A DNA stretch of 64,000 bases from Planococcus citri (GCF_950023065.1 NC_088678.1:10964580-11028579); one strand, 5' to 3'. Counted from the stretch's first letter, positions 1-13,325 are shown. Notes: a model not told the origin generated them from the sequence alone. Made by a program: numbers and translations.

Positions 1-2607
1 TTTTTGATCAGTGGTGCTAATTTAAAAAAAAAAATTATTAACTTTCCAAGAAAATTGAAAAAAAATGATCTGGAAACCCTGGAAAAGTCAGGGAAAATGA
101 CTGGCGAAAAGTAATGGATACTCTTCAGAACGACTCATTTCATGTACGTTAGTATAAACGGAATTCCAGGTTTCTATTTCAATTTAAACAAATGATGTTT
201 TTGGCTAATTTTCTGGATTTTTGAAATTGACAATAATTTACGAGCTATTATGACGACCAAAAAATTGGCAGAATTGCGTTCGAAAATATTTCCTCAGGTT
301 CAGAAATGACATCTTCCAATATTTTGTCACAATTGATGCAAAAAATTTGGAAGGAAAACATTTTCAAAACATGAATTTATCCAAAAATCAGCGAAGAGTA
401 AAAATGAGGGATAGTTTGACTCGTTGAATCCAAATTAATATTTATGACCATTGCAAAAAAATGTGTCAGGGGTGGAAAATGCTGACAAAACACACTTTTT
501 TTTATCATAATGGGCAGGTTTTATTTTCAACGCGCAAAAAGTGCTGGAAATTGGTTTAAAAATCGGTACAGGTATGTTAGTACCTTATAATTCAAAAACA
601 CTCAGGCTACCTACAAAAAACTTCCACAGCTTATTTGAAGACGTGCGGACCATTTTCAAAATTTCAAAATCGATTTTAGAGACCAAAAAAGCTGCAAAAA
701 ATTGATAGGACACCTCTGCAGAAAATTTTCATTTGCATACCAATTCCCAAATTTTGTACTATTGGACCTAAAAATGCTCCAGATGGAGCAGAAGTTGTAA
801 AAATCCTTCTTTTCTTCTCCCTGGAGTATTAGGTACGTATTTGTCGCAGAGTTTTAGGATTTTTTTTTTGGAAATAATGTGGATTTCGAATTAAGTATAG
901 ACTGGAGAATTTAAGATTGTTTTGGGCCAAATCCTCTAAGAGAGATTACACCAAACAATACTCAGGCATTCTTTAAAACTTGAAAATCGAAGTATAATAA
1001 AAATTGGAAAAATTTGCAAAATAGTATCAAGGATTGTGATGATGGGGATGGGCACTAAAATTCTACCTCACCATCACAATTGGCAGGCTGCAAAAAAAAT
1101 TGAAAAAATTTACTTGGGCAAATTCACTGATGTCTTCAATTCTACCATAACCTTTAAACTCCATTTTTTTCCAATTTTTGTCCTCTCTAATAAAATTAAT
1201 TACTTTTGAATTTTTAAAGCATTTTTTATAACAATTTTGTCATATTTAGGCAACAGTTTTCATCAATGATGCAATTTTTATAAATTTCTTGAACAGTTCA
1301 ATTGTCTCAAAGCGAGAACAATTTTCCAATTTATTTATTTTAGAAAACGAAAAACAATAAAAGTGCATTGATTAGATGCTCATAAAGATTTGGTTCAAAT
1401 CGACAGCATTTAAGTAGAGGTCTACGACACAAATTTTTCAAGACTCTCATAAAGAATGCAAAAATGAACTGAAAATACCTAGTAGAAAAGATTGTAAGTT
1501 GAAAATCAGAATATCGCAAGAACCGTTTCAAAATGACATAAAATTTCATAATGATTGTATACAACAAGTTAGAAACTGTTTGAAATATTTTTAGAGAAAG
1601 CATCAATGACCTATTCGTATCTACATAAGGGTTTTTCGGGTTCAACCCCCCCCCCCCCACCGCCAAGAGCTGGTGAACATATAAAATAAATCATACAAAA
1701 ATTACAATTTTTTTTGGTTTTTCGAACCGATTTTTTCAAAAAAAATTCGCTCTGGCTTCGCTCAAGAAATATTTTATCTTCATTTCAATGAAATAATAAC
1801 CATAAATTTTGAAGGGTTTTCGGAAAATTACCACAAATTCTGATTTTTTTATGTCTAAAAATCAGTTTTGCTTACCCCCCTCCAGCACAAATAAATGAAA
1901 ACCTTCTTGGTTTCGCCCATAGATACGCCACTAAAAAGGAATGAAAATGTCTCGTTTGTATTTAATTTGTACTAAATTTTTATTCATATTGAATGCTGCT
2001 GGCAATTAAAAACAACTTCTGCAGTATTTTGAGATTTTTTGACCTATTCTAAATAAATTTCTGTAAAAAAAATCAGCAAAATAGTGTTTAAAAAAACACT
2101 TTTAACATAATATTATTTTGAATCATGTTTATATATCATTTTCACAAATTGTCAGAGCATAATTCTTCCATACTTTTATACTTAAGAAATAATTTTTCAA
2201 GTATACCCTACCTAGCCAATTATAACTTATAAGTTGAAAAGTAGTTAGGTACTTACTTGAGAATTTTTTTTTTCAAATTGGTATCAATTTTAACGATTAT
2301 AAAACAAATAAAACGCACAGCTAACTATCTTACTATCCACACTGTTTAAAGAGGTTTGTGAAATTATTAGCTCTTTGTCAACATTCGTTAATGGTGCTAT
2401 CTTTAGATTTGACGCTGAAAAATGAATACCCAAGCAAATACAATGAAATGTTACAAATTCAAAATCACCTAATTTTTTATTTGAATTCAAGTTCGATTTG
2501 AAAATTGGCAAACCATAACACTTCGATAACTCACGAATTGCAGCATTCATATTTGAAGGGGTGGATGCACGAATAAGTGCAAGTATCTGGGCAATTTTTT
2601 TACCAAG
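1..2607. other. AT-rich intergenic DNA, no gene recognised
   Basis: I see no exon chain with matching splice phases, no RNA gene and no clear transposon end in this stretch. Short open frames occur (for example 1340-1666 and 2290-2550 on the minus strand), but their composition is that of AT-rich noncoding DNA, and the first runs through a C-rich homopolymer tract near 1650. A TA dinucleotide at 2608-2609 is the left target duplication of the following MITE. Confidence 0.5.
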
Positions 2608-2609
2608 TA

Positions 2610-2994
2610 CAGTAGACTTCCGCTTATCCGGCTTCCGCTTATCCGGACAGCCGTATTATCCGGACGAAAATAAATTCTCCTTATTATCCGGACTTCTCGG
2701 TTATCCGGACAAAATCCGTATTATCCGGACAAGCATTCACGAATTACTCACGAGTACATGGTCAAAAATTTTTGTAATCTTTGTTTTTGGTTTGTTTTTC
2801 TCTATTCTGTGAAGAAATAAGATTTATCCTTAGCACTTTTTATCAAAAATAACAAAAATACATCATCATTATCCAAAAAACAGTCATTTTCTACCAAAAA
2901 TTCCACCAAAAAAATAATAATCCGTATTATCCGGATTTTTGATTATCCGGACAACCAAATTCCCCAGTTAGTCCGGATAAGCGGAAGTCTACTG
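2610..2994. mobile_element. pogo/Tigger-like MITE with TA target duplication
   Basis: A 385-bp non-coding element begins CAGTAGACTTCCGCTTATCC and ends with the reverse complement of that sequence. TA dinucleotides at 2608-2609 and 2995-2996 flank it. CAGT ends plus TA duplication are typical of the Tc1/mariner-pogo superfamily, and a CTTATCCG-type terminus is known from Tigger-derived MITEs. Inside, TTATCCGG recurs about eight times in both arms, far more than terminal repeats alone require. There is no transposase, so it would depend on one supplied elsewhere. It lies downstream of the 3' end of the minus-strand membrane-protein gene and interrupts no exon that I can see. Confidence 0.85.
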
Positions 2995-3254
2995 TACTCT
3001 GAAGGGACAACTTTAAAATATTCCAAGTACGAAAACTGCCTCAAATTGCAAAATATCAATAAGTGTTTAATAATTAACAAATTGAAACACAGGCTCTTGA
3101 AAGAACACAGACTTAATGAGAGTACGTACATGTAGGTTAGTATAACATAAGATGAATATAAATTTAGAAAAAAATATAAACACAAAATCAAAAATTACAC
3201 ATATCATATGCATCAAAATTAAAATTAAAATTTTTCAAATCAATAGACGTCATG

Positions 3255-6200
3255 TCAGGTGCCATACGGAGGAGGTAACTGATCAGGATTCGGATACATG
3301 TTGGGATTATAAGCGTACTTATTGACTCCATTGATTCCATTTTCATACTGATAAGGGTATTTGGGTGCTTGAAACAAATACGGATTGACCGGTGGCTGAG
3401 CATACATACTCAGCTGATCGTGGGGCTGCGTCGAATACGAAACGATTGGCACATTGACGGCGATCATTCTTGTACTTTGGCACAATATTTGATAATAACT
3501 ATACACGATCAACACACAATACAACTCCAATGCTGAAATCAAAGACAGAGAGAAGTCTGGCATTAGCTTATAAATTGTTTTTACGATCAATCGATAAAAA
3601 TCTAAATTTACGTAAATTATTATGGTCGTATAAAATCGTTTACCCATCATTAGAATTATGAGTAAAAGAACAGCTGGAAATAAATCTGGCGGTTCATTTC
3701 CATTTTCGACTTGTTTTTCAATCTCTTCGGATAAAGCATCGGCGATATTTTTCGCATTCAGTAATGTAAATAACATAAATACCAGAGTAACCGTTCGATA
3801 TGCTAGGAATGGTATGAGTAAAGGAGCTCTGCCCTGAAATGAAATCAAGCAAGATTAGCAAAAAAAAAAAAAAAAGGATCAACTGGTGGATTTTACCTTC
3901 CTACAATTAATACCTAATCATTTATGCGAGTTCTATTTTTCGCATGTTTTTATGCTATTTTTAGAATTTTTATGCTAATTTGGTAGGTATCGGTCTAATG
4001 TGATCAATCGATACGAGTATAGGTTACTCGTACAGTAGCCAGGTATAGTCTTATCACTATGACAGTGTATTGTTTTGACGTCGGCGAAGCTTGCAAGACC
4101 ATGATCGATAAAAAGTAAACGAATGGATCGCGTGATGCTTGAAAATTACACACCAAAACCCGGATCCCTCTTCTCGTCCTATCCAGTTACTTTGTAGCGA
4201 GCTCTTCGTTTTGTATTTTTAATGAATTGTCCGGATAATTAATATAACAGCGTGGTATTCATTTGGGAGCATACCTAATTCGTGTGATATGAGTTGGTAT
4301 TAGGTAAGTGAGATGAGATGGTTAATAAAATTAAGCACATGCTGGAGTGACATTCAAAATATCTAGCGATGGTTATATTACCTACGCAGTGTAGGTATAA
4401 GTATTGAATAGAACAGGTACGAGGCGTAGGCAAAGCACCATTAATGCTGTTGATGTTGGTGCTGGAAATTTACCCTAATTATTGACCCTTTTTACTTTCT
4501 TGTTAATGTGGGTGTTTCTTCCGTATTACTTGTGAAAGTCCAATGAGTATTTTCAAGGGTTTATAAGTAGGTAGCTCCTTCGAAATTAACGTTAGTCAAA
4601 TGCAAAGACTAAAAATACCGTAGACTACCCACTGAAATTTTGAAAAGTTTTTAGCTCGAGTGGATTTTGTAAGGAATTTTGAATGGAATCTCGTACCTTG
4701 ATACATAATTCATTAGGCTATTGATCTGAGACCCTTTATGTTTCAGCGAGAAATGCAGACCTTCAGAAAAAATTCTATCTTTACCCCATCGCTGTCTCTT
4801 AATAATTGACAGCCCATCAATTTTTGTTGACAATTTTTGAGAACTTATCACTCAACTTCATTGAGAGGACCTTTCGAATGTCACTTCACATCCTGAGACT
4901 AACGAGACAGATATTATCCCAACCAGCAGAAAAATTTTTGATCTAGACAGACAGAGCTGCATTGAACGAGCATGCAAAAATACGTACATCATCAGCTAAA
5001 ATTTCAGGAGCTAAAGACGTGTATTTTTCGATTTTTCTGACTTTTTGATGACTTTTTGAAAATCATAGTCTACAGCAAAAAATATCAAAATTTTACTAAA
5101 TTGATCTGGAAACAAGCTATAATTTTGTATGCATCCTATTTTCAAGCTTCATAGGTATATAAACTGGCTGCGGAAAAGCTTTGATCATTCGATCCGTTTT
5201 GAGTCGTTTTTGAGCCTCCAGCCAGATCTCAGAAATTCCACATTAAAAAAAAAACACATCATTAAAAAGGTTCAAGTCAACTTGACACTATAATGAACGT
5301 GATTGGTGCTTTTTTGAGACTCGCCAGATCGATTACGTACTTTTTTTCAAAATCGGTCTCTGCTAGTTCAAAATCATCGTGTACACTTCAGCAGCAATTT
5401 CGTAATTTTTTGAAAAAAGTATGGGAGAATCATAAACCAGCAGTTGAAAATCTGGAGCTTCCAAAATACAGATAACAGTTCCAGTATGGCTCATAAAAGC
5501 ACCTCCAATCGATTCAATTTGTCAAACTTGGAATATAAAGAAAATTTCAGCTTTTCAAATTTCATTAGGTAAAATTTTACGGAAATTTCAACTTTTAAAA
5601 ATCTGTTGAAGGCTCCAAATCGGTTTAAATCGGTTTAAAACCGTTTTCAATCGATTTGAAGAGTCTTCAGCTCTATAAATACAGGTCAATTTTGATGAAA
5701 TTCTGATTTTTTTCTCATGTTTGGCCCATAGTTATTTGATTTTTAAAAATTCACTGAAAAAAATAAAAAAATGCACTTGAGATCCTAAAATTTTGGTTGG
5801 TTTTTGCATAATTTTTCGATTCACCTCTGTTCAGTTCAAAAAATTTTCTGACAGTTGAAAATGAAATACCCCCCCCCCCCCCAGTAAGAAGTTTCTCATT
5901 GGGGCGTTGAAATGATGGATTTTTCACAAAAGCATTGTATGTACATATTTCGAGGTATTCATCTTAGATTTTCAACAGGACCTTGATTTTTGAAAATATT
6001 ACGATCTGAAACTCCCACAACCAAAATTTCAGCATCCCAAATTGATTTTTCGATTTTTGAAAATTCAAAATTTATTTTCAGCGATCTTTATTTTTTTTTA
6101 AATGATGCTTTTTCAGTAATAAAAATGGTGAAAATAAGTCATGATACTAATATCAACTCATCCGAACCGATTTCACCATTTCTGGCAATTTCAAAGTCTC

Positions 6201-9200
6201 CAGCGTGATTTTCGATTTTTCCAAAATTTAAAAATCCCTCCAAAAGACGTGATACTTACCTATTAATTTGTTTGTGGAAAGCTAAAAATCGAATTGTGGC
6301 TTATTCTAGGTCTGTTTGAAGGGTTTATCCACATTTTAGGCAATTCTCAGGCAGATACCTCGAGTATGTACGTTTTTTCTCGTAAGTGGAGAAGCTCGTC
6401 AAATATAAAAACCCTCGAGATCGTCTGCCAAGAAATCGATTCAAACATAAATGAACTTGTTCAACAGAGTAAGAATGAGCCACAAACTTGATTTTTAGCT
6501 GTCCTAATTAATTTTACGCTTTTTCAGACATTTAAAAATTTTGGAGAAATCGAAAATCGAGCTGGAGGCTCTAAAATGGCCAGAAATGGTGAAATTCTAT
6601 TCGGAAGAGTTGATATAATTTTCAGGGATAATTTCCATCATTTTTACTGAATAAGCATTATATTTTTTTAAAAAAAGCATGAATCTTCAAAAAAATTATT
6701 AATTTTGAATTAGTTTTTAAAAATTCCCCAAAAATTGAAAAATCAATAGTCATATGGGTAGTTGAAATTTTGGTTATTGGGTGGTTTCAGACTATGCTCT
6801 TTTCAAAAAGTACGGTTTCGTTCAAATTGGAGTGGGCATCCTTGAAAGCTTCTCTTATCAGATTGGATAATATAGATAATTTTAGCAAATTTTCACCAAT
6901 TTTTCACGATCATTTTTTCGAATTCATGCTTCTACCCCTCCCCCAAATTTTTTGTGTTTATAATTACAAGATTATTACAACCGTAAAGCGGGGGTGGGGG
7001 TGGGGGTGGATTTGGTTGGTGAGGTTGTGAAGTAGATTTTGACTCCCTCAAACTTTTTTACTTCAAAATGGAAATTTTTTAATTTTTCCTCCAGTTTTTC
7101 ATTAGGCATTATCATAAGTTGTAAGACATAGCCTAATTGTATTTTTTTTTCAAGTTCCTTGAGATTGTCCTGCTAAAAATTAATTGCCTTTGACAGGTTC
7201 ATAATCATGAGTAGGTAGCCTTGGACAGACCTATTTTTTTTTAATGCAAAGAAAAAAATATTTTAAAATAAATTCAGTCAATTTTTCAGCGTAGATTAAT
7301 CATTTCTAGTTCACACCTATCAAAATTTCAAGTGCTGAAGTGCCTTTTTCGATTTTTGGTGAATTTTTAAAAATCAAATTTAGGTCAAAAATGAGGGAAA
7401 AAATCAAAATTTCACGAAATTGACCAAGAAAGCTGAAATTTGGGATATACCCTATTTTCGATATGCCAAATCCATTGGAAATGGTTTCAACCCGTTTTGA
7501 GCAGTTCTGGAGCCTCCAGCAAATTTTTGAAATTCGAAATTCCCACAAAGTTTCATCAAATGGAGATGGAAAGCCGAAATTCATTCTGCAAACTAATTCT
7601 AATACTCTACGAAGTCGACTGCTGGTAGATTTCAAGTCATTTTGGAGCCTCCAGCAATTTTTTGAAAGATTGTATAGAGTTTTTTTGGAAAATTGAAATT
7701 TCCAACTGGTAGCTGGAAGCTTTAAAACCATTTAAAACCACCATGCAGTCGATTTTATAACGTATTGAAATTAGTCTGTGAAATGAATTTCAGCTCGCTA
7801 ACTCCATTTGATGAAACGTTGTGGGAATTTCAAGTTGCAAAAAATGTACTGGAGGCTCCAGTAATTTTCAAAAAGTCGCTGGAGGCTCCAAAACGACTTG
7901 AAATCCACCTGCAGTCGACTTCGTAGCGTATTGAAATTAGTTTGCAGGATGAATTTTGGCTTTCTATCTCTATATTTTGATGAAATTTTGGGAAATTTCG
8001 AGTCTCATAAATCTAATGGAGGCTACAGAAATGCTCAAAACGGCTTGAAACAGTTTCCAATCGATTTGGCAGGTCAAAAATAGGGTAGGTATATCCAAAT
8101 TTTCAGCTTTCTTGGTCAATTTGTTGAAATTTTGATTTTCCCCTCATTTTCGGCCTAGGTAAACTTGATTTTCAAAAAAGGCACTTCAGCATTTGAACTT
8201 TTGATAGGTGATAAATTTCTGCCTGATCTTTCGATCTACTTTTGTACTGTTTGAAAAGTTTCGTTCAAGTCCTATGTTGGAACGCAAAATCTGCGATTTT
8301 GGCCGACCTGTCAATCAAAATGGCCACCATTTTGTAAGTAGGGCCACTTTTTTTTTATGACAAGGGCTAAAAATGTTCCTTAGGACTCCCTCTTTGAGAA
8401 AAAAGTTGTCCCGGAGGATCGACCGGGGGGGGGTGCAATAGATCCCTATGTGGGCTCCCCGACTACAACTTTATTTTGAAAAACTGAGCTTCAAAAATAA
8501 AAATACTCTTGGTAACAGATCCTGGGGGTGGGGCCTTGAAAAGTACAAGGATAGGAACAGATTTGCACTCATTTCGATCTATGTAATTAATGTGGTTCTG
8601 TCGGTTTGGTCCATTTTTTTGGGTGAATTCTACACGTCGAGAAAGTGGAGGTGGAGGGGGAGGGAGTAGAATGGGATTTAGTTTATACAGAAATTTCCAT
8701 TTTTCATCGCAATTCTCAACTTTTTTGAAGCCCAATTGCAAGACTCACAGAAAAAGACTAACATTCAAAAAATTTTTAAATTATACTTAGTGAAGGCCTT
8801 TTTTTACCTTCATACCTAGTCGATCAACTGAATTTCAAAATAAAATCTCACTTCTGCTGGAAGGCAAAAAAACACCTGAGCGATTGAATCCAAAAAAATA
8901 AATTGATAGTCTTACTAAGCGACCTCAAATCATAGGATTTGACTAATTCAGTTTTGGCTGGAGTCAGTAGGCTCTGGAGATCTCCCCGTCCCCCCTCAAA
9001 TATATGTAACCAAAATCGCCCTCCAAAGAAAAAATTCATTACCTTCAAGATAGAAAAATTGAAAAAAAAATTCTCATCTACTCAGTCTCCGATCACAAGA
9101 AAAAAAAACTACCACCTACTTTATAAATTCCATACAGCCCAGTACAGTCGATGATAATATTGAACACCGACGTCCAAATATTGAAGAATCTCGCACCACT

Positions 9201-9220
9201 GGTTTCATTTCTGTTCGATA
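3255..9220 (-). CDS. four-pass membrane protein, PPPY tail (partial gene model)
   Basis: Three exons are supported on the minus strand: 9220-9120, 3833-3644 and 3532-3255 (stop). The acceptors are pyrimidine-rich with CAG, and the donors are GTAGGT and GTAAAC. Intron phases (1 before the first of these exons, then 0, then 1) match the paralogous genes in this window. The 111-bp last intron is a multiple of three and lacks a stop, so one long open frame reads through it; paralogue phases argue that it is spliced. The exons encode three hydrophobic segments and a Tyr/Pro/Asn-rich cytoplasmic-type tail ending PPPYGT, a PPxY motif of the kind that binds WW domains of Nedd4-type ligases. LAPTM4-like lysosomal proteins have this layout, so a sorting or endolysosomal role is inferred. 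I could not place the first one or two exons. A hydrophobic frame at 9271-9519 has the wrong phase. The 5.3 kb intron is full of repeats. Confidence 0.7.
3834..9119. other. large intron of the partial membrane-protein gene, repeat-rich
   Basis: No coding exon is recognised here. From about 4960 to 6620 there are degraded copies of the repeat family that carries CTGGAGGCTCC-type palindromes, seen also at 7310-8460 and at the window end. Short C, A and T homopolymers are frequent, as near 5870. Several short ORFs in this stretch are products of those repeats. Confidence 0.5.
7310..8460. repeat. foldback-type repeat with GGAGCCTCCAG palindromes
   Basis: The left part (about 7310-7690) is repeated in inverted orientation at about 7850-8215, so the unit folds back on itself. 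GGAGCCTCCAG or its complement recurs at least four times. The right flank (8290-8460, ending in a G-rich run) recurs in inverted orientation at 62925-63100, followed by the same arm sequence, which marks a dispersed family. No transposase is visible. Open frames inside (7306-7731, 7463-7696, 7898-8083) mirror the inverted structure and are not credible genes. Confidence 0.7.
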
Positions 9221-9597
9221 CTGAAATAAAAGTAAATCGTATTTAGGTTCAAGTATCCAATAACCAATACCTAATATACTGAGATAGCGATGAAAAACCA
9301 GCCATTATTTTCCACCACGCAACGTCGTACTATATCTAATAATAAAATTTCAATAATATAGATACTTTTCGACAATACGCTTCTACGTCTTCGAAATGCT
9401 AACGATGACAACGAAAATAGTATCCATTGTGCGAATAAAAATAGAAATCCGTGTGCGTCATAAAATGAATATTTTTCATAAAAATTGCGACTTTGCGAAC
9501 CTTTTTGAAACTGACACACTTCCGTAACGCGAATGTAAGTTAGTAAGTTTTTATTATGTGTAAACCTTGAAAATTTTTTATCGACTTTTGTATGTAG

Positions 9598-9770
9598 GTA
9601 TATGCGGCGTCTTATATGGTAATACGACGACGACGACGTTGCGTTGGCCCATAAAACCAGAAGGAAAAAAAATTCCGGATGAGGAAAAATTCTTACTTAA
9701 CGACTTGGCAGGAGATACCTCGCCGGAATATGTGACTACGTTCAAAAAAGACAGTGTATTTTCCACCTAA
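9598..9770 (+). CDS. orphan terminal exon of an unidentified plus-strand gene
   Basis: A good acceptor (pyrimidine-rich tract then TATGTAG) precedes an open frame in phase 1. It encodes about 57 residues with a Thr run from an ACG repeat, a Lys/Glu-rich middle and a final TAA. A canonical AATAAA follows at 9797-9802, 27 bp after the stop. Composition is more protein-like than in neighbouring frames. I do not recognise the product and could not find the preceding exon. A possible donor with GTAAGT at 9532 ends a frame that lacks a start. It differs from the last exons of the four-pass family, although the phase is the same. It could be chance. Confidence 0.3.
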
Positions 9771-10663
9771 ATCAAAATGTAAAATTTAAAATTAAAAATA
9801 AATTAATAAAAGTCCTCGAAAACAAAAAAAAATGCCACAGAAACGTACCAGAACAATATAGCATATTATCAACGATCCGGTTCTAAGGGTTAATCCGCAG
9901 CAGCATTTTTGTAAAATCACCATTTCACCTTAGACATCGAAGAAAGTAAATAATAACCGAGTTTCGTAGTACACGACGACGAGTCATAATAAAAAGCTGA
10001 TAAACGTCACCCGGACGCGTGCCACGTTTGTGAAATATGGCAGGTATCCTTTTCTCTATGTACACATGGAAGCGGCGGCATTATAATGGTCAATAGGTGA
10101 GAGTAGGTAGGTGACGTTGGTGGGGAAAATATGGGAAATAAAGGGGTGAGTTCAATACGTAGGTATATAGTGAAGGTTGAACTTGAGCCAAGGTTGTTTA
10201 CTACTGGCGACTTGAAAATCCGACTGAAATATTAAAATTGCCATAATCGAACGACTTCATAGATTGGAAATAAAAAGCAGAGAAAAAAATTCGAATAAAA
10301 TCGTTACGACAGTTTCAAGACGCCTTTTATATGGCGAGAAAAAAAACGTACTGTATTGTACAGGGTAGGTACGTGCATTTATTAAATTACATTTTCTATT
10401 GCTGCTGCTGCTGGTGGTCTTTCTTCTTCTTCTATTAATATTGCACAGTTACCAAGCAACCTGGTCGATCTTTTTATTTGGGGGTGAAATTGTGTGAGCA
10501 TTATGACACCTATTTGTGTATTAATCAGGTTATGCTATGCACCTATATATTTTTTTAATCAGACACTGAGTTATTCGACGGAAGAATTTTAAATAGGTAC
10601 CTACTTGAATTGAATTAAATTTGGAAATAGTCTGATTGTAATGTATTTCAATAATTTTTTATA
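9771..10663. other. intergenic, no gene recognised
   Basis: Apart from the AATAAA at 9797, only short GA/CT-rich microsatellite-like runs (GCT and TTC repeats near 10400-10430) are visible. No exon is supported. Confidence 0.4.
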
Positions 10664-10724
10664 AGAGGGAGAGAGGAAGAAAGGGAGGGAGGAAGGGAGG
10701 GGGAGGGGTGGGAGGGAGAGAGGA
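10664..10724 (+). repeat. 60-nt polypurine tract rich in GGG runs
   Basis: A nearly pure purine run contains at least seven GGG or longer runs separated by one to three purines. On the plus strand it could form a G-quadruplex, or a triplex as duplex DNA. It sits 140 bp left of a foldback transposon and has no gene beside it, so a regulatory role is not supported. Confidence 0.7.
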
Positions 10725-10863
10725 CTGGTACAATGGTACTTCTTTGACTTAAATAACTAAATATTTTGGATTGCATTCGTAAAAATTTCAATTTTTTTTG
10801 AAAATTATTGATTATTTGTAAATATATAATCTATTAAGTATTGTTTTCATGTTTTTTATATTA

Positions 10864-13325
10864 GGGCCTTTCCACGACAATTAGACCAAGAAGTGGTAGG
10901 GGAAGTTCGCCAATTTTTTTGAAATTTTTCCTGTGGAAAGGCCTTCCAAAGAGATGACTAATGGCGCAAATCGCAGTTCTCTAGACCATTTATAAAGGCA
11001 GCCAGGGGGTGTCAAAGTTTTCAGTGAACTTAAAATATCATCCATTTCAGCAGTGGATTAATCGATAACCGAGATACCTACAAAAATGGAACTTTTTCCA
11101 ATAGTTGGAGGATTTGAAAGGCGTTTTGGTGATATCTGATATCATAAAAATCAGTGTTGCCACTTTTTTTTTGTACGAAAAATTAGCTCGAAAAGTTTCA
11201 AAACGTGTTATGGTGCAATCTGCCTCCACCTGCTAGGTGATAAATCTTAGGGTAACCCTTTACGCGATGTGATTTATTGCTATTTAGTAAAGAGGGTTCC
11301 ATTAACGTGGGAAAATATTATAAAATAGGGAGTGAATGATACCTTTCAATAGTCAAGGAGGCACGAGCTTCTGTCGATTGAAAGGTATCATCACTTGGTT
11401 TTAGCGATCGGCCGTGGCAAGATCCTCGTCGAAGTATGTGGTCAAGAAGTAATTTGTATACGAAAACAGGCCTAGGCCTAAGTAGTATTATATTCAGGAT
11501 AACCCACTACTCATGTGTTTAAGATAATATTTTGATTTAATTGTAATCGTTGGGAGTCATTAATTAATACTCTGAGGTGATGATCCAACAATTATACCTT
11601 TTGCGGTCATATCAAGATATTCCTAGGTAAGTATCTTGAATGAAGCGTGTGATACGTGTGTCTCTTCCTAAAGCAGCCACCGACAGCCACTATTATTGGG
11701 GTAGGCTAAGGAAAAGAGGTGGTGTGACAGTGAGCAGTGTTTGGTAAGTGGGTACTTACATGGTGGTGTCTCCACTGTATTAATTATAGCTTTATCATAA
11801 TTAATAGATGACGTCATTCGCTGTAAGGGATGGAGCATAGATTCCTCACTTACGCATAAATGAACCTATTTCGCATATATAACTTTAGTAAATTGCTCGG
11901 TTAGTAAGGTGTCAATTCTATGTATAATTGCCATGATATGCCAGGAAAAGTGCCTTCAGCACTATTCTATTTGTCTAGGTTGAACACATTTAATAAATAA
12001 ATAACATATTACAATATGTTATAAATAACGTAAATGTAGTGAATGTCTTGACAGAATAGATCCTTTGAACATAAATGGTATTTAAATGTTGATCATTTGT
12101 GTACTTGATGACTTAGAATTTGTATTGATTACTCAAGACAACTTCCATCTAAGCTAGCTAGGAGTCGAATAAATCTCCCCCTAAGGTGATATTTATGAGA
12201 GAAACCATCAACCTAATCAATTACAATTACCACACATTTGCTGATCATTATCAATTCTAACTTCTAAGATAACAAACATAGTTTTCATATCGTTCCTACT
12301 ATCAAAAATTCTGAAAAAAATACATTATGGACAACTTTTTATGCTGAACAACATATTAAGAAATTGGGATGGTAACATGTTGCAAAGTTGATTTTAAAAA
12401 ATTTAAAGTTTGCGACAAAATTCGATTTTTTGATTTAAAACATGAAAAAAAAGTTCTGATAGGTAAAGTTGACCCATTTGACCTCTATTTTTACGTATAT
12501 GTTGAAAAAGTTGAAAAAAACCCTTTCACTCGATGAAATGAACTCCTCACAAAAAAAAATCAAAATTCGAACAGATTAAAAAAATAAACTAATTTTTATT
12601 TTTTTGTTGTGAGTGTAATTTTTATCAACTTTTTCATGAGATACGTCAGAAAGAGGTCAAAATAAGACAACTGATATTTAAACTTGAAAATTGAATTTTT
12701 TCGAATTTTGATTTTTTTGTGAGAAGTTAATTTCATCGAATGAAAGGGTTTTTTATAACTTTTTCAACAGATACGTAAAAATAGGGGTCAAATGAGTCAA
12801 CTACACCAATCAAAACTTTTTTACATGTTTTAAATCAAAAAATCGCATTTTTTTCGCAAACTTTAAATTTTTTAAAATCAACTTTGCAACATGTCACCAT
12901 CCCAAATTTTTAATATGTTGTTCAACATGAAAGGTTGTCCATAATATATTTTTTTTCAGAATTTTTGAGAGTCTGGACGATATGAAAACTACGTTTCGAA
13001 ACTTTTTGAGCTAATTTTTTGTACGAAAAAAAGTGGCGACACTGATTTTTATGATATCACCAAAAAGCCTTTCAAAACCCTTGACTGTGGGAAAATGTTC
13101 CATTTTAGTAGATATCGCGGTTATCGAGTAATCCACTGCTGAAATGGATGATATTTTAGGTTCACTGAAAACTTTGACACCCCCTGGCTGTCTTTATAAA
13201 TGGGTTAGAGGGCTGCGATTTGCGCCATTGGTCATCCATTCGGAATGTTTTTCCACAGGAAAATTTTCAAAAAAATCGTCAAACCCCCCTACCACTTCTT
13301 AGTTCAATTGATGTGGAATGACCCA
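10864..13325. mobile_element. foldback transposon with GGGTCATTCC-type ends, split by a solo LTR
   Basis: The left end (GGGCCTTTCCAC) and the right end (complement of GGGTCATTCCAC) begin two arms that are reverse complements over roughly 650 bp each and meet near 12590. Without the inserted LTR (11206-12274) the element is about 1.39 kb. There is no coding capacity. Shared features such as GAAGTGGTAGGGG next to the end and a CAGCAGTGGATTA block recur in the one-armed copy at 15569-15985, which also shows the empty LTR target. The class is unclear: long-arm foldback elements are usually non-autonomous DNA transposons. It lies between host genes. Confidence 0.85.
11206..12274 (+). mobile_element. 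solo LTR of an unidentified LTR retrotransposon (copy 1)
   Basis: This 1069-bp sequence starts TGTTATGG and ends GATAACA, with short inverted ends TGTTAT/ATAACA typical of LTRs. AACG on the left and AACA on the right are a 4-bp target duplication with one mismatch. The undamaged foldback arm at 15890-15920 shows the site without the insertion. A second copy in reverse orientation lies at 50007-51068. No internal domain is attached, so it is a solo LTR left by recombination. It is not obviously related to the LTR of the 20.6 kb element. Confidence 0.85.

Noticed and set aside
1340..1666. 108-residue minus-strand frame
   Set aside because: Its start runs through a C/G homopolymer tract and the rest has the composition of translated AT-rich noncoding DNA.
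9271..9519. Hydrophobic minus-strand frame as the first exon of the partial membrane-protein gene
   Set aside because: No donor gives the phase needed by the exon at 9220, and the frame reaches a stop before the only good GT.
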